Assembly (NCBI GenBank): GCA_902806355.1 | Contig: CADCWI010000029.1 | Location: 1 to 36,542 of the forward strand | DNA length: 36,542 bases | DNA from: an uncultured Thermomicrobiales bacterium | GTDB lineage: Bacteria; Chloroflexota; Chloroflexia; Thermomicrobiales; UBA6265 | Direction: 5' to 3' | Shown: piece after piece, positions 1-7,897 of the stretch | Position numbering within the stretch: position 1 is the stretch's first letter | Layout of the letters: every line of letters begins with the position of its first letter | The notes under the pieces: model-generated | The model's input: the letters and a program-made list of their open reading frames with translations, nothing else | Told to the model about the DNA's origin: nothing | Databases searched by the model: none | Translations under genes and position numbers: made by a program

Positions 1-222
1 GGCCCTCAGGAACTTCACAAGGTCCAGGAGCAGATCACGACGCAGGGAATCGAGGTGGAAGACTCGGAGCTGGTCATGAAACCAAAGACGATGCTCCAGC
101 CTGAACCTGATGTAGCGGTCAAGGCCGTCCGGCTCCTCGAGAGGCTCGAAGATCTCGATGATGTCCAGTCGGTGTATTCCAACCTGGACATTTCCGACGA
201 AGTCCTGGCCGAGGTCAGCTAG
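1..222 (+). CDS. yebC: YebC/PmpR family protein, C-terminal part (5' truncated by window edge)
   Basis: The reading frame is open from base 1 and ends at TAG 220-222, giving the last 73 residues. The segment ends with the family's typical tail, in which a run such as LVMKPKTMLQ leads to a final alpha/beta portion, LEDLDDVQSVYSNLDIS. YebC/PmpR proteins are about 240-250 residues, so roughly two thirds lies upstream of the window. Family members bind DNA as regulators, and some help ribosomes through proline stretches. Which role applies here cannot be told. The gene is followed after 23 bases by ruvC, the usual bacterial yebC-ruvC order, which supports the call. Confidence 0.85.
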   Translation, partial: GPQELHKVQEQITTQGIEVEDSELVMKPKTMLQPEPDVAVKAVRLLERLEDLDDVQSVYSNLDISDEVLAEVS

Positions 223-245
223 GGGATCCAGTGCCTGACGCCGGA

Positions 246-749
246 ATGGTCACACTGGGAATCGATCCAGGGACGGCTCTCCTCGGATACGGGGTGATCC
301 GGGGCGACTCAGATCCCGTCCTGGTCGATGTCGGCGTGATCGAAACAGACTCCAGGGCGCCAATGCCTGACCGGCTCTTGATCCTGCATCGCGAGACCGC
401 GCGCCTGATCGAGACCTGCCGCCCGGACGTGCTCGCGGTCGAGCAGTTGTTCTTCGCCCGCAACGTCACCACCGCGATCGCCGTTGGTCAGGCCAGAGGT
501 GTAGTCTTGCTCGCCGCTGCCCAGGCGGGAGTGCCGGTGGCGGAATACAGCCCTTCCGAGGTGAAGTTCGCAGTCGTCGGTTACGGCAAGGCGGACAAGC
601 ACCAGATGCAGGAGATGGTCCGGATCATCCTCAATCTCGATGTGGTCCCAAAGCCGGACGATGCGGCTGATGCCCTTGCCGTCGCGCTCTGCCATGCCCA
701 GACCGCCCCGTTCGCCGCGCGTGTGGCCGCGCAGGGTCAATGGCGGTGA
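246..749 (+). CDS. ruvC: Holliday junction endonuclease RuvC
   Basis: This nuclease cuts Holliday junctions symmetrically as part of the RuvABC resolvasome. The protein has the RNase H-like fold signatures: GIDPGT at the N-terminus (Asp7), VEQLFF (Glu66) and DDAADALAVALCH near the C-terminus (Asp139 and Asp142). These are the four acidic metal ligands, numbered from ATG 246, and this numbering falls almost exactly on the E. coli residues. That is why this start was chosen, giving 167 aa. A GTG at 231 with AGGGG just upstream is an alternative that adds five residues. The usual partners ruvA and ruvB do not follow; tlyA starts nine bases after the stop. Confidence 0.93.
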   Translation: MVTLGIDPGTALLGYGVIRGDSDPVLVDVGVIETDSRAPMPDRLLILHRETARLIETCRPDVLAVEQLFFARNVTTAIAVGQARGVVLLAAAQAGVPVAEYSPSEVKFAVVGYGKADKHQMQEMVRIILNLDVVPKPDDAADALAVALCHAQTAPFAARVAAQGQWR

Positions 750-758
750 TCGCATTTC

Positions 759-1574
759 ATGCCTAGACCACCGCGCCTCGATCAGGTGCTCGTCGACCGC
801 GAGCTGGCTGAGACACGCTCTCGTGCCAAGGCGCTGATCCTTGCTGGGGATGTCCTGGTCAACGGGCAACGGGAAACCCGTGCCGGTCATCCCACGGGGC
901 CCAGGGACGAGGTGTCGTTGCGGGCCGCACCGCGATTCGTCAGTCGTGGCGGCGAGAAACTAGATCACGCGCTCGCCACGTTCGAGATCGATGTCGAGGG
1001 CATGATCGCCGCCGATCTCGGCGCGAGTACCGGCGGGTTCACGGATTGCCTGCTCCAGCGTGGTGCGGCGAAGGTCTATGCCGTTGACGTCGGTTACGGT
1101 CAGATCGACGAACGCCTGCGAACGGACGATCGGGTGGTTGTGATGGAGCGCGTCAATGCCCGCTATCTCGAGACGTTGCCGCAGCCGGTGGAAATCGTCG
1201 TCATCGATGTGTCGTTCATCTCCCTGGCCCTGATGTTCCCCGTGGTCGCACGTATTCTGGCGAACGGTGCGCAATGTGTGCCGCTGATCAAGCCGCAGTT
1301 CGAGGCCGGGCGCGATGAGGTAGGCAAGGGCGGCGTTGTGCGTGATCCGGAGATTCATCGTCAGGTGCTTGCGAGAGTGGTCCGTTCCGCTGCTGAAAAC
1401 GGCTTGACGACACTTGGTATGGTTGCCTCTCCCCTCCGCGGCCCGGCGGGAAATGTCGAATTCCTGGCGCGCCTCCGAAAATGCCGGTCCGGTGAAGAGC
1501 TCACGAACACGGATCTCGCGGGCATGATCGACACGGCGATGGATCAGGCTGCCCATGGAGAGCCAGGAAAGTGA
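759..1574 (+). CDS. tlyA: TlyA family rRNA 2'-O-methyltransferase (S4 + FtsJ-like domains)
   Basis: The 271-aa protein begins with an S4 RNA-binding domain (about residues 1-62; RLDQVLVDRELAETRSRAKALI, GDVLVNG). A Rossmann methyltransferase domain follows, with the SAM loop ADLGASTGGFTDCLL at about 84-98. The catalytic K-D-K-E set is visible as the Lys in RGGEKLDHAL, the Asp in VIDVSFISL, the Lys in LIKPQFEAG and the following Glu. TlyA enzymes methylate ribose 2'-OH groups in 16S and 23S rRNA (C1409 and C1920 in mycobacteria), which affects capreomycin sensitivity. Some homologues were named haemolysin. The gene sits nine bases after ruvC and overlaps larB by four bases, so it is co-transcribed and translationally coupled. 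Confidence 0.9.
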   Translation: MPRPPRLDQVLVDRELAETRSRAKALILAGDVLVNGQRETRAGHPTGPRDEVSLRAAPRFVSRGGEKLDHALATFEIDVEGMIAADLGASTGGFTDCLLQRGAAKVYAVDVGYGQIDERLRTDDRVVVMERVNARYLETLPQPVEIVVIDVSFISLALMFPVVARILANGAQCVPLIKPQFEAGRDEVGKGGVVRDPEIHRQVLARVVRSAAENGLTTLGMVASPLRGPAGNVEFLARLRKCRSGEELTNTDLAGMIDTAMDQAAHGEPGK

Positions 1575-2374
1575 GCGATCCGTTTATCGATGTCCGAAGG
1601 GCGCTCGACGGGGTTCGCGGTGATGACGACACCGTTCGGGTGACGGGCGAAGGCGCTCCTCGCTTGCGGTTGGACTCCGGGCGGGGACGGCGCACGGGTG
1701 TGCCCGAAGTCGTACTCGCTGAGCGGAAGTCGACGGAGGATGTGGCGAGATCGCTCATCCGGCTCGCAGGGACGAGCGGCCGTGCCCTCGCGAGTCGACT
1801 CCGGCACGATCAGGCGGGCGATCTGCCGGCACTGATTCCGGATGGCCACGAGTTGACCATTGACCGGGAAGCACGCACCGCGATCCTTGCTTGGGAGGGC
1901 GCCCAACTGTCCCTCACCGGCGGCCGCGTCGCCATCATCAGCGCGGGGGCATCGGATCGGTCGATCGCAAGCGAGGCCCAGGTCATGGTCAAGGAGATGG
2001 GGTGCTCGACGATGATGGTCGCGGATGTCGGCGTCGCCGGGTTGCATCGTCTTGTCGAGCCATTGCGAGCAGTTGTGGAAGCGGACGTCGATGCCGTGAT
2101 CGTGGCTGCCGGCATGGATGGGGCGCTGCCGGCGGTAGTCGCCGGGTTGATCACCGTTCCGGTCATCGGTCTCCCTGTCAGCGTAGGGTATGGCTACGGA
2201 GGCGACGGAACCGGGGCGCTGATGTCGATGCTCCAGTCGTGTTCACCAGGCATCGCGGTCGTGAACATCGACAACGGTATCGGCGCGGGCGCGATGGCCG
2301 GCCTGATCGCGAACCGTGCCGCCCATGCCCGAGCGGTCAATGGCACTCCTGGTCTGAACGATAGTGCGATGTAG
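1571..2374 (+). CDS. larB: LarB-like pyridinium-3,5-biscarboxylate mononucleotide synthase
   Basis: LarB carboxylates and hydrolyses nicotinic acid adenine dinucleotide in the first step of making the nickel-pincer nucleotide cofactor used by lactate racemase (LarA) and related enzymes. The 267-aa protein carries the AIR-carboxylase/PurE-like C-terminal domain: GGRVAIISAGASD near 118, GMDGALPAVVAGL at 181, VPVIGLPVSVGYG near 196, then LQSCSPG with Cys224 at the place of the catalytic cysteine, and VVNIDNGIGAG. The start is a GTG overlapping the tlyA stop (GTGA). No larC, larE or larA is present in the window, so the pathway must be completed elsewhere or the protein has another job. The stop codon TAG shares its last base with a 17-bp inverted repeat arm. 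Confidence 0.85.
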   Translation: MSDPFIDVRRALDGVRGDDDTVRVTGEGAPRLRLDSGRGRRTGVPEVVLAERKSTEDVARSLIRLAGTSGRALASRLRHDQAGDLPALIPDGHELTIDREARTAILAWEGAQLSLTGGRVAIISAGASDRSIASEAQVMVKEMGCSTMMVADVGVAGLHRLVEPLRAVVEADVDAVIVAAGMDGALPAVVAGLITVPVIGLPVSVGYGYGGDGTGALMSMLQSCSPGIAVVNIDNGIGAGAMAGLIANRAAHARAVNGTPGLNDSAM

Positions 2375-2514
2375 GGGACGATCGTGTATCAGCAGCGCAT
2401 CTGTGCTGCGTCGCTTGGTAGCCGGCACTGGTGACCTGCGGCGAAAGCACGAGAATTGGCCATGTCGCCCGGAGGTCCACCTACGGTGGACAGGGACGAT
2501 ACACGATCGTCCCC
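2374..2514. repeat. 17-bp perfect inverted repeat flanking the larB/meaB convergent junction
   Basis: The arm GGGGACGATCGTGTATC lies at 2374-2390, directly on the end of the larB stop codon. Its exact reverse complement lies at 2498-2514, inside the last codons of meaB. The second arm is also half of a local hairpin: GGGACGAT (2493-2500), loop ACACG, ATCGTCCC (2506-2513). In a transcript the long-range and local folds are mutually exclusive. Origin by local inverted duplication and a role in termination are both possible. No function is known. Confidence 0.75.
2475..2491. terminator. Hairpin at the meaB stop codon, candidate convergent terminator
   Basis: GTCCACC (2475-2481), a TAC loop, then GGTGGAC (2485-2491) form a perfect 7-bp stem that includes the meaB stop codon (2481-2483). 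A second hairpin (2493-2513) follows directly. Neither has a T-tract, so intrinsic termination is only a guess; the position between converging genes is what suggests it. Confidence 0.4.
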
Positions 2515-3494
2515 TCCGACAGTTTGGGTATGTTTCCGGCATTGAGCAGGGTGCTCGCTGCGCGGTGGGGTGTCATCCGGCGCTCGACAATCGCGTCGAT
2601 GACCTCGGCAACGTGTGAGGATCGGTGGTCCAGGGACCCGAGTGACCGCACGATCTGGTTCCGTATGCGACCGGTCAACTCGATTGTTGCAATTGCTCGC
2701 TGGCGCACTCGCAACGCTCCTGACGTGTCGAGCCATTGCCGATGCTCGGCGATCGCAGCTAGGAGCTCCTCGATGCCCTCTCCGTTCAACGCGCTCGTGG
2801 AGACGACCGGGGGGCGCCATGCCGATGGGTCGATCGCGTCGGAGAGCGTGAGCGTCTGCATCCGCCGCAGGTCGCGGGCCAGCTCGGCGGCACCGGGCTG
2901 GTCGGCCTTGGTTACCACGAGCACATCCCCGACCTCCAGGGCGCCGGCCTTGAGCGTTTGGACGCTGTCGCCCATCCCGGGCACCTGGACGAGGATGGTC
3001 GTCAGCGCGAGCTGGGCGATCGCCACTTCGTCCTGACCGGTCCCCACCGTTTCGATGATCACCGGGTCGTAGCCAGCGGCGTCGAAGACACTCGCCACAG
3101 CCAGCGCCTGTTCGGCCAACCCTCCTCCAAATCGCCGGGACGCCATGCTGCGGATGAACACGCCTTCGTCGGCATGCCACTCCAGCATCCTGATCCGGTC
3201 ACCGAGTGTCGCGCCGCCGGTCAACGGGCTGGTCGGGTCGATCGCAATCACCGCAACCCTGCTTCCCTGCGATCGGTACTGCCGGATTAGCTCGTTGGCG
3301 AGCGACGACTTTCCGGCCCCCGGTGGGCCGGTCAGTCCGATCACGTGGGCATTGCCACTCTCCGGATACAGTTTCTCGAGCGCGGCACGACCCACGTCGT
3401 CGTCGTTCTCGACTCGGGTCAACACCCGGGCGAGGGCGGCGCGATCTCCTTCCAGCACGCGCCGGGACAGACTCGATGATGGAGGTGACACCAT
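2481..3494 (-). CDS. meaB: MeaB/ArgK family G-protein chaperone of methylmalonyl-CoA mutase
   Basis: MeaB proteins are P-loop GTPases that guard adenosylcobalamin loading and protect B12-dependent acyl-CoA mutases. The 337-aa protein shows Walker A GPPGAGKS at residues 56-63, the family hallmark GGATLGDRIRM near 93-103, VIIETVGTGQDEV near 145-157, and the guanine-specificity motif TKAD at 195-198. It starts at ATG 3494, three bases after the stop of the B12-binding mutase subunit, so the two are clearly one unit. It is the last gene of the pth-hbd-mutase-meaB operon. Its final codons for EGTIVYR are one arm of the 17-bp inverted repeat. Confidence 0.92.
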   Translation of the reverse strand: MVSPPSSSLSRRVLEGDRAALARVLTRVENDDDVGRAALEKLYPESGNAHVIGLTGPPGAGKSSLANELIRQYRSQGSRVAVIAIDPTSPLTGGATLGDRIRMLEWHADEGVFIRSMASRRFGGGLAEQALAVASVFDAAGYDPVIIETVGTGQDEVAIAQLALTTILVQVPGMGDSVQTLKAGALEVGDVLVVTKADQPGAAELARDLRRMQTLTLSDAIDPSAWRPPVVSTSALNGEGIEELLAAIAEHRQWLDTSGALRVRQRAIATIELTGRIRNQIVRSLGSLDHRSSHVAEVIDAIVERRMTPHRAASTLLNAGNIPKLSEGTIVYRPCPP

Positions 3495-3497
3495 CCG

Positions 3498-3941
3498 TCA
3501 GGCCGTGTCGGTCCGCACGGGCGCATGCGTCCGCACGAAGTCGATTGCGGTGTGCAGGGGCGTTCCGGGCCCGAATACGGCCGCGACACCTAGCTCCTTG
3601 ACAAGCGCGATGTCATCCTCCGGGATCGTGCCCCCAGCGACGACCAGCACATCGTCCCGCCCGACCGCCCGCAGCGCGTCCATGATCGAGGGAAAGAGGG
3701 ACATGTGGGCACCAGACAGGATGCTGAGCCCGACGACATCGACATCCTCCTGCAACGCGGCGTTGGCGATCATCTCCGGGGTCTGGAAAAGGCCGGTATA
3801 GATCACCTCGCACCCGGCGTCACGAAAGGCACGGGCGAGAACCTTCGCTCCGCGATCGTGACCATCGAGGCCTGGCTTGGCGACAAGGATGCGGATCGTC
3901 CGTCGCTCGGTTGGTGCAGGTGTTGACGAGGCGTCCTTCAT
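3498..3941 (-). CDS. Stand-alone cobalamin-binding subunit of methylmalonyl-CoA mutase (or related acyl-CoA mutase)
   Basis: The protein consists of a single B12-binding Rossmann domain of about 147 aa. The DxHxxG cobalamin motif is seen as D26-G-H28-D-R-G31 in [13 protein letters not shown], followed by [12 protein letters not shown] and [25 protein letters not shown]. It corresponds to the C-terminal domain of the mutase alpha chain, encoded alone as in archaea and many Chloroflexota. The substrate-binding large subunit is not in this window. ATG 3941 was chosen because AAAGGGA sits five bases before it. A GTG at 3959 that overlaps the upstream stop (GTGA) would add six residues. The meaB chaperone follows after three bases. 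Isobutyryl- or ethylmalonyl-CoA mutase small subunits look alike and cannot be excluded. Confidence 0.87.
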   Translation of the reverse strand: MKDASSTPAPTERRTIRILVAKPGLDGHDRGAKVLARAFRDAGCEVIYTGLFQTPEMIANAALQEDVDVVGLSILSGAHMSLFPSIMDALRAVGRDDVLVVAGGTIPEDDIALVKELGVAAVFGPGTPLHTAIDFVRTHAPVRTDTA

Positions 3942-3955
3942 GGTGATCCCTTTCG

Positions 3956-4855
3956 TCACTCCGCCCCATGGTCGTGGAAGCCAATCCCCGATTTCTTGCC
4001 GAGTCTTCCCGCCGCGACCATCTGCCGCAGGAGCGGGGCCGGCCGGTACTTGTCATCACCGAAATCGTTGTGAAGCGTCTCCATGATGTCGAGGCAGACA
4101 TCGAGTCCGATCAGATCGGCGAGCGCGAGGGGACCAATCGGATGCGCGGCTCCCAGCTTCATCACGTCGTCGATCGCGGCCGCATCGGCGACGCCCTCGG
4201 CAAGGCAGAACACTGCCTCGTTGATCATCGGGATCAGGAGGCGATTGGCAACGAAGCCGGGGCTGTCCGTCACGTCGATGGCGGTCTTTCCGACCCTCGT
4301 TGCCAAGTCGTGAACCCGTTCGAGCGTGCCGGCGCTGGTCTGGAGACCCCGGATCACCTCGACCAGCTTGAGCACCTGGACAGGGTTGAAGAAGTGCATG
4401 CCTGCCACCCGACCGGGATTGGGCACCGTGCCGGCGAGGGCGGTAATGGAGATGGAAGAGGTGTTGCTAACGATGATGGCGTCCGGACTGATGACATCCG
4501 AGATGGCACTGAAGACAGAGGCTTTGGTCGCGAAGGATTCATTGACCGCCTCGATCACGAGGTCGCATCCGGCGATGTTATCCATTGCGGTCGAACCGGT
4601 AATCCGGGTGAGGACAGCATCGCGCTGGGCCTCGGTCAGACGCTCCTTGCGAACTTGCCCGTCGAGGTTATCGGCGATCGACTCGAGGCCGCGATCGAGC
4701 CACGCATCGGCCCGGTCGACCAAAACAACTTCAATGCCGGCTGCCGCCGCGATCTGGGCGATCCCACTACCCATCGTCCCCGCGCCGATCACGCCGAGCG
4801 ACTGGAAGGACGTAGATGATCGCTCAGCGTTGCCGGCGTTTTCGTCATCCGTCAT
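3956..4855 (-). CDS. 3-hydroxybutyryl-CoA (3-hydroxyacyl-CoA) dehydrogenase
   Basis: This enzyme oxidises L-3-hydroxyacyl-CoA with NAD(P) in beta-oxidation or in butanoate metabolism. The N-terminal Rossmann domain has [17 protein letters not shown] at about 21-37. [11 protein letters not shown] and MHFFNPV (with the catalytic His) follow, and the C-terminal dimerisation domain contains [11 protein letters not shown] and the [14 protein letters not shown] stretch. The length of 299 aa from ATG 4855 is normal for the single-function enzyme. GAGGG lies eight bases upstream of that ATG. A TTG at 4912 would overlap the pth stop and is less likely. The stop overlaps the GTG alternative of the mutase subunit. 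Its place beside the mutase and meaB suggests propionate or branched-chain acid breakdown. Confidence 0.9.
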   Translation of the reverse strand: MTDDENAGNAERSSTSFQSLGVIGAGTMGSGIAQIAAAAGIEVVLVDRADAWLDRGLESIADNLDGQVRKERLTEAQRDAVLTRITGSTAMDNIAGCDLVIEAVNESFATKASVFSAISDVISPDAIIVSNTSSISITALAGTVPNPGRVAGMHFFNPVQVLKLVEVIRGLQTSAGTLERVHDLATRVGKTAIDVTDSPGFVANRLLIPMINEAVFCLAEGVADAAAIDDVMKLGAAHPIGPLALADLIGLDVCLDIMETLHNDFGDDKYRPAPLLRQMVAAGRLGKKSGIGFHDHGAE

Positions 4856-4901
4856 CAGTTCGGCCCTCGCGGTGGTAGACACAAGGTCAATAGGGTTACA
4901 C

Positions 4902-5510
4902 CTAACGCGCAACGAGCGGCTGATTGGCCGGATCGTTGGCGACGTTCATGGCCTCGACCATGCCGTGGTCGGCCCAGCGTTCGACAACATCGGCGGCGGC
5001 GCTGATGATCGCCGGAAGATCCGCCTCTTCCTCTTTTGAGAAACGGGCAAGGACATGCGCCCTGGCGGCTCCCGGGCCGCGTCCAATGCCGATCCGAAGG
5101 CGGGGGATCTCTTGCGTGCCGAGCAACCCGAAGATTGACTTGAGACCGTTGTGGCCCCCCGCACTGCCACGGGCACGCAACCGGATCTGTCCGAACGGCA
5201 GGTCGAGATCGTCGACCACGATGATGAGCTGCTCGTGCGGCACCTTGTACCACCGGACCACTTCACGAACGGTAACGCCGCTCTCGTTCATGAACGTCTG
5301 CGGCATGACGAGCACGAATCGATCGCCATTTCGGCGTGCTTCGGAGATTTCGGCCTTGAACCGTTTGCGGGACTCCGGAGCATCTACGCGACGGGCGAGC
5401 TCGTCGACAACGAAGAAGCCCAGGTTATGGCGGGTGTCGGCGTATTGACGGCCGGGATTCCCCAACCCAACGACGATTCGAGCGCGCAAGCCGGCGGAGT
5501 CGGAAGTCAT
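4902..5510 (-). CDS. pth: Peptidyl-tRNA hydrolase
   Basis: Pth frees tRNA from peptidyl-tRNA that has dropped off ribosomes. The 202-aa form starting at ATG 5510 begins just before VVGLGNPGRQYADTRHNLGFFV, with the catalytic His28. MPQTFMNESG, VDDLDLPFGQIRLR and RGSAGGHNGLKSI follow, all classic Pth motifs. The length fits the family (about 190-200 aa). Upstream in-frame starts at 5579 (ATG) and 5618 would add a basic extension that the family lacks; GAGGA lies ten bases before 5510. It is the first gene of the leftward operon and is divergent from tatA. Confidence 0.92.
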   Translation of the reverse strand: MTSDSAGLRARIVVGLGNPGRQYADTRHNLGFFVVDELARRVDAPESRKRFKAEISEARRNGDRFVLVMPQTFMNESGVTVREVVRWYKVPHEQLIIVVDDLDLPFGQIRLRARGSAGGHNGLKSIFGLLGTQEIPRLRIGIGRGPGAARAHVLARFSKEEEADLPAIISAAADVVERWADHGMVEAMNVANDPANQPLVAR

Positions 5511-5777
5511 GTGATCGGTGTCCTCAGTGCAATCGGGATCGTGCTGGCGGGCGAGCAGGCGTCTGAGCGCGTGGAGCATCGTCTTGGGTCCCTGATGAAC
5601 GAGTTGCCGGGCGAGCAACCGATATGCACCGGATCAGGACGGTCGGTTCACTCCAGGCGTTGGCAAGTCGCCTTATACTGCTACCATCATTGTGCCATGG
5701 GGGTGAGGTCGGTTCGCGTCGTCACCCGTGTGGCCTCCATCCCGTTCCAGGACTTCACGAGATTCAGGTGAACAACG

Positions 5778-6572
5778 ATGAACATCATCGGTATCGGCCC
5801 AATGGAAATGGGCATCATCGCCGTCGTCGCGCTGTTGATCTTCGGGCCAGGCAAACTGCCGGAAGTGATGGGGCAGGCAGGCAAGATGGTGCGTGACTTC
5901 AGGCGGATGTCGGCGGAGCTGACCGGTGAATTCGAGAAGACGATCGCCGAAGCCAAGGATGTCGGAAATTCGATCTCGAGTGAGATCGGCGGGATGTCCA
6001 AAGAGGTCAATTCAGTGACCAACAGTGTCAAGAAGGATCTCGGGCTCAAGGGCGCGACGGCGACATCGAAGTCCAAGGCCGCGACAACGACCAAGTCAAC
6101 GGGCGCGAAGTCGACCTCAACAGCGAAGACCAGCACAAAGTCGACCCCTGCCTCGACGCCAGCCAAAACCACGACGCCGAGCACGACATCCAAACGTTCT
6201 CCAGCCGCTCCTTCGAGCACTGCTCCAAGGGCAACGGCAGCCAGCGATACGCCAAAACCCAAGACCGCCTTGGACAAGAAGCCGACCGTTCCGGCCGCGA
6301 CTCGTGACAATCCCGACGCTGACATGTCGCTCTTCGAGCCGCAGCCGGTCGAGCGGGTGCGGCGATCGCGCAAGGCTACACCGTCGGTGATCGATGACCG
6401 GACACCACGCCCCGGGGATCGCAGGCTGGTACAGGAACCGGACCCCATCGTGGCGAACGACGCTGCTCGAGCATCGACCCCTGCCTCAGCGTCGCGCTCA
6501 GCGACCGATGATGCACTGAGCCGGGCACGCGAACGGCGTCGTTCGGCCGGCTATGCCCGCAGGTCCGCCTGA
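5778..6572 (+). CDS. Sec-independent translocase protein TatA/TatB with long Ser/Thr/Lys/Pro-rich tail
   Basis: The N-terminus has one short membrane helix (about residues 8-20, MEMGIIAVVALLIFGPG). The FGPGKLPE hinge and an amphipathic helix (GQAGKMVRDFRRMSAELTGEFEKTI) follow. This is the TatA/TatB architecture of the twin-arginine export pore. The remaining residues (about 85-264) are low complexity, rich in T, S, K, A and P and probably disordered. This makes the protein much longer than a usual TatA (about 60-90 aa) and closer to TatB in size. No tatC is present here. A likely client, the twin-arginine solute-binding protein at 20273-22069, is in the same window. Confidence 0.87.
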   Translation: MNIIGIGPMEMGIIAVVALLIFGPGKLPEVMGQAGKMVRDFRRMSAELTGEFEKTIAEAKDVGNSISSEIGGMSKEVNSVTNSVKKDLGLKGATATSKSKAATTTKSTGAKSTSTAKTSTKSTPASTPAKTTTPSTTSKRSPAAPSSTAPRATAASDTPKPKTALDKKPTVPAATRDNPDADMSLFEPQPVERVRRSRKATPSVIDDRTPRPGDRRLVQEPDPIVANDAARASTPASASRSATDDALSRARERRRSAGYARRSA

Positions 6573-6598
6573 GCCACCATGTCCTCCAGAACTCCGGG

Positions 6599-7897
6599 GT
6601 GCTCCCACAAACCAACTCTATCCCCTCATCGTGGACGATGCCGCTGGTGAAGGACACGTCAGCTGGTATCCGCCACCGTGGGCCGCTCGCCTGGAGCAGC
6701 CGCCTGGAGAACCGGTTTCGGTTCGAGCTGCTGCGGGAGTCGCCAGGGACGATGGCACGGCGGGGACGTATCCTCACGACACGCGGAATCATCGACACCC
6801 CGGCGTTCATGCCCGTCGGCACCCAGGCGACGGTCAAGACCCTGCATCCCCGGGAAGTCGCTGACACCGGCGCACGGATCATTCTCGCCAATACCTATCA
6901 CCTGATGTTGCGACCGGGTGTCGAAATCATCCGGGAGGCCGGAGGGCTGCATGCGTTCATGGGTTGGAGCGGACCGATCCTGACCGACAGCGGCGGCTTC
7001 CAGGTGTTCAGTTTGGCGGCCAATGCCAAGGTAAGGGAGGAGGGTGTCACCTTCGCGTCCCACATCGATGGCTCGCCGTGGACGTTGACGCCGGAGCGGG
7101 TGATCGAACTGCAACTCGGCTACGGATCGGACATCATGATGCAGCTCGACCATGTCCTCGGCCTGCCGGCGGAGCGCTCCGCCATCGCCGACGCCACCGA
7201 CCGCAGCGCTCGCTGGCTGGATCGGGCGATCTCCGCCTATCGTGATCAGGGAGGCGATGCGAGCCGGTCCGTTCTGTTCGGCATACAACAAGGCGGTATG
7301 GAGCGGCAATTGCGCGTTGACAGCGCACGACGCGTGGCATCCGCCGACGTCGCCGGGTGTGCGATCGGTGGTCTGAGCGTGGGAGAGCCAAAACCGGTGA
7401 TGGCGGAGATGCTCGAGGTCTCGACTCCCCACCTTCCCCGGGAGAAGCCGCGTTACCTGATGGGCGTGGGCTCGCCGGAAGACCTCTGGCAGTGTGTGGC
7501 TCGCGGTGTCGATATGTTCGATTGCGTGCTTCCGACGCGAGCGGCTCGCAATGGTGGTCTCTTCACGCCGGAGGGCAGGATCACGATCGCGAACGCAAGG
7601 TTCAAACATCTCCATCAGCCGGTAGACGAGACGTGTGATTGCATGGCGTGCTCCCAGTTCACCGCGGCGTATATCCATCACCTCTTCCGGGCGGGCGAGG
7701 TGCTCGGGATGCGGCTCGCGTCGGTTCACAACCTCAGGTTTCTGGCGAGACAGATGGACGCGATCCGCGAGGCCCTGGATCAGGATCGGTTCCCGGAGGC
7801 GCTGGCGGCGTTCGAGGCTCGATACATCCCCGTGTCCGGACCTCGAACACCATACGTAAGCCCGCATGTGTCACGTGCCGGGAAGGCGGCGACATGA
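6599..7897 (+). CDS. tgt: Queuine (preQ1) tRNA-ribosyltransferase
   Basis: Tgt swaps guanine 34 of GUN-anticodon tRNAs for preQ1 in queuosine synthesis. The TIM-barrel protein shows TPAFMPVGTQATVK, ILANTYHLMLRPG, LTDSGGFQVFSLA, then GIQQGG, the nucleophile region DMFDCVLPTRAARNGGLFT, and the zinc site CDCMAC with a later His (YIHHLF). The conserved barrel begins at about residue 40 (NRFRFELL), leaving an unusual leader of about 40 residues if GTG 6599 is the start. ATG 6638 would shorten it. No in-frame start lies closer to the barrel, so some extension is real. The stop overlaps acpS by four bases (ATGA). Confidence 0.93.
   Translation: MLPQTNSIPSSWTMPLVKDTSAGIRHRGPLAWSSRLENRFRFELLRESPGTMARRGRILTTRGIIDTPAFMPVGTQATVKTLHPREVADTGARIILANTYHLMLRPGVEIIREAGGLHAFMGWSGPILTDSGGFQVFSLAANAKVREEGVTFASHIDGSPWTLTPERVIELQLGYGSDIMMQLDHVLGLPAERSAIADATDRSARWLDRAISAYRDQGGDASRSVLFGIQQGGMERQLRVDSARRVASADVAGCAIGGLSVGEPKPVMAEMLEVSTPHLPREKPRYLMGVGSPEDLWQCVARGVDMFDCVLPTRAARNGGLFTPEGRITIANARFKHLHQPVDETCDCMACSQFTAAYIHHLFRAGEVLGMRLASVHNLRFLARQMDAIREALDQDRFPEALAAFEARYIPVSGPRTPYVSPHVSRAGKAAT

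Noticed and set aside
5660..5777. TATACT box before tatA/B as promoter
   Set aside because: No -35 element at acceptable spacing could be found on the plus strand.
6659..7867. Minus-strand open frame of 402 codons
   Set aside because: It is antisense to tgt, whose active-site and zinc motifs are intact.
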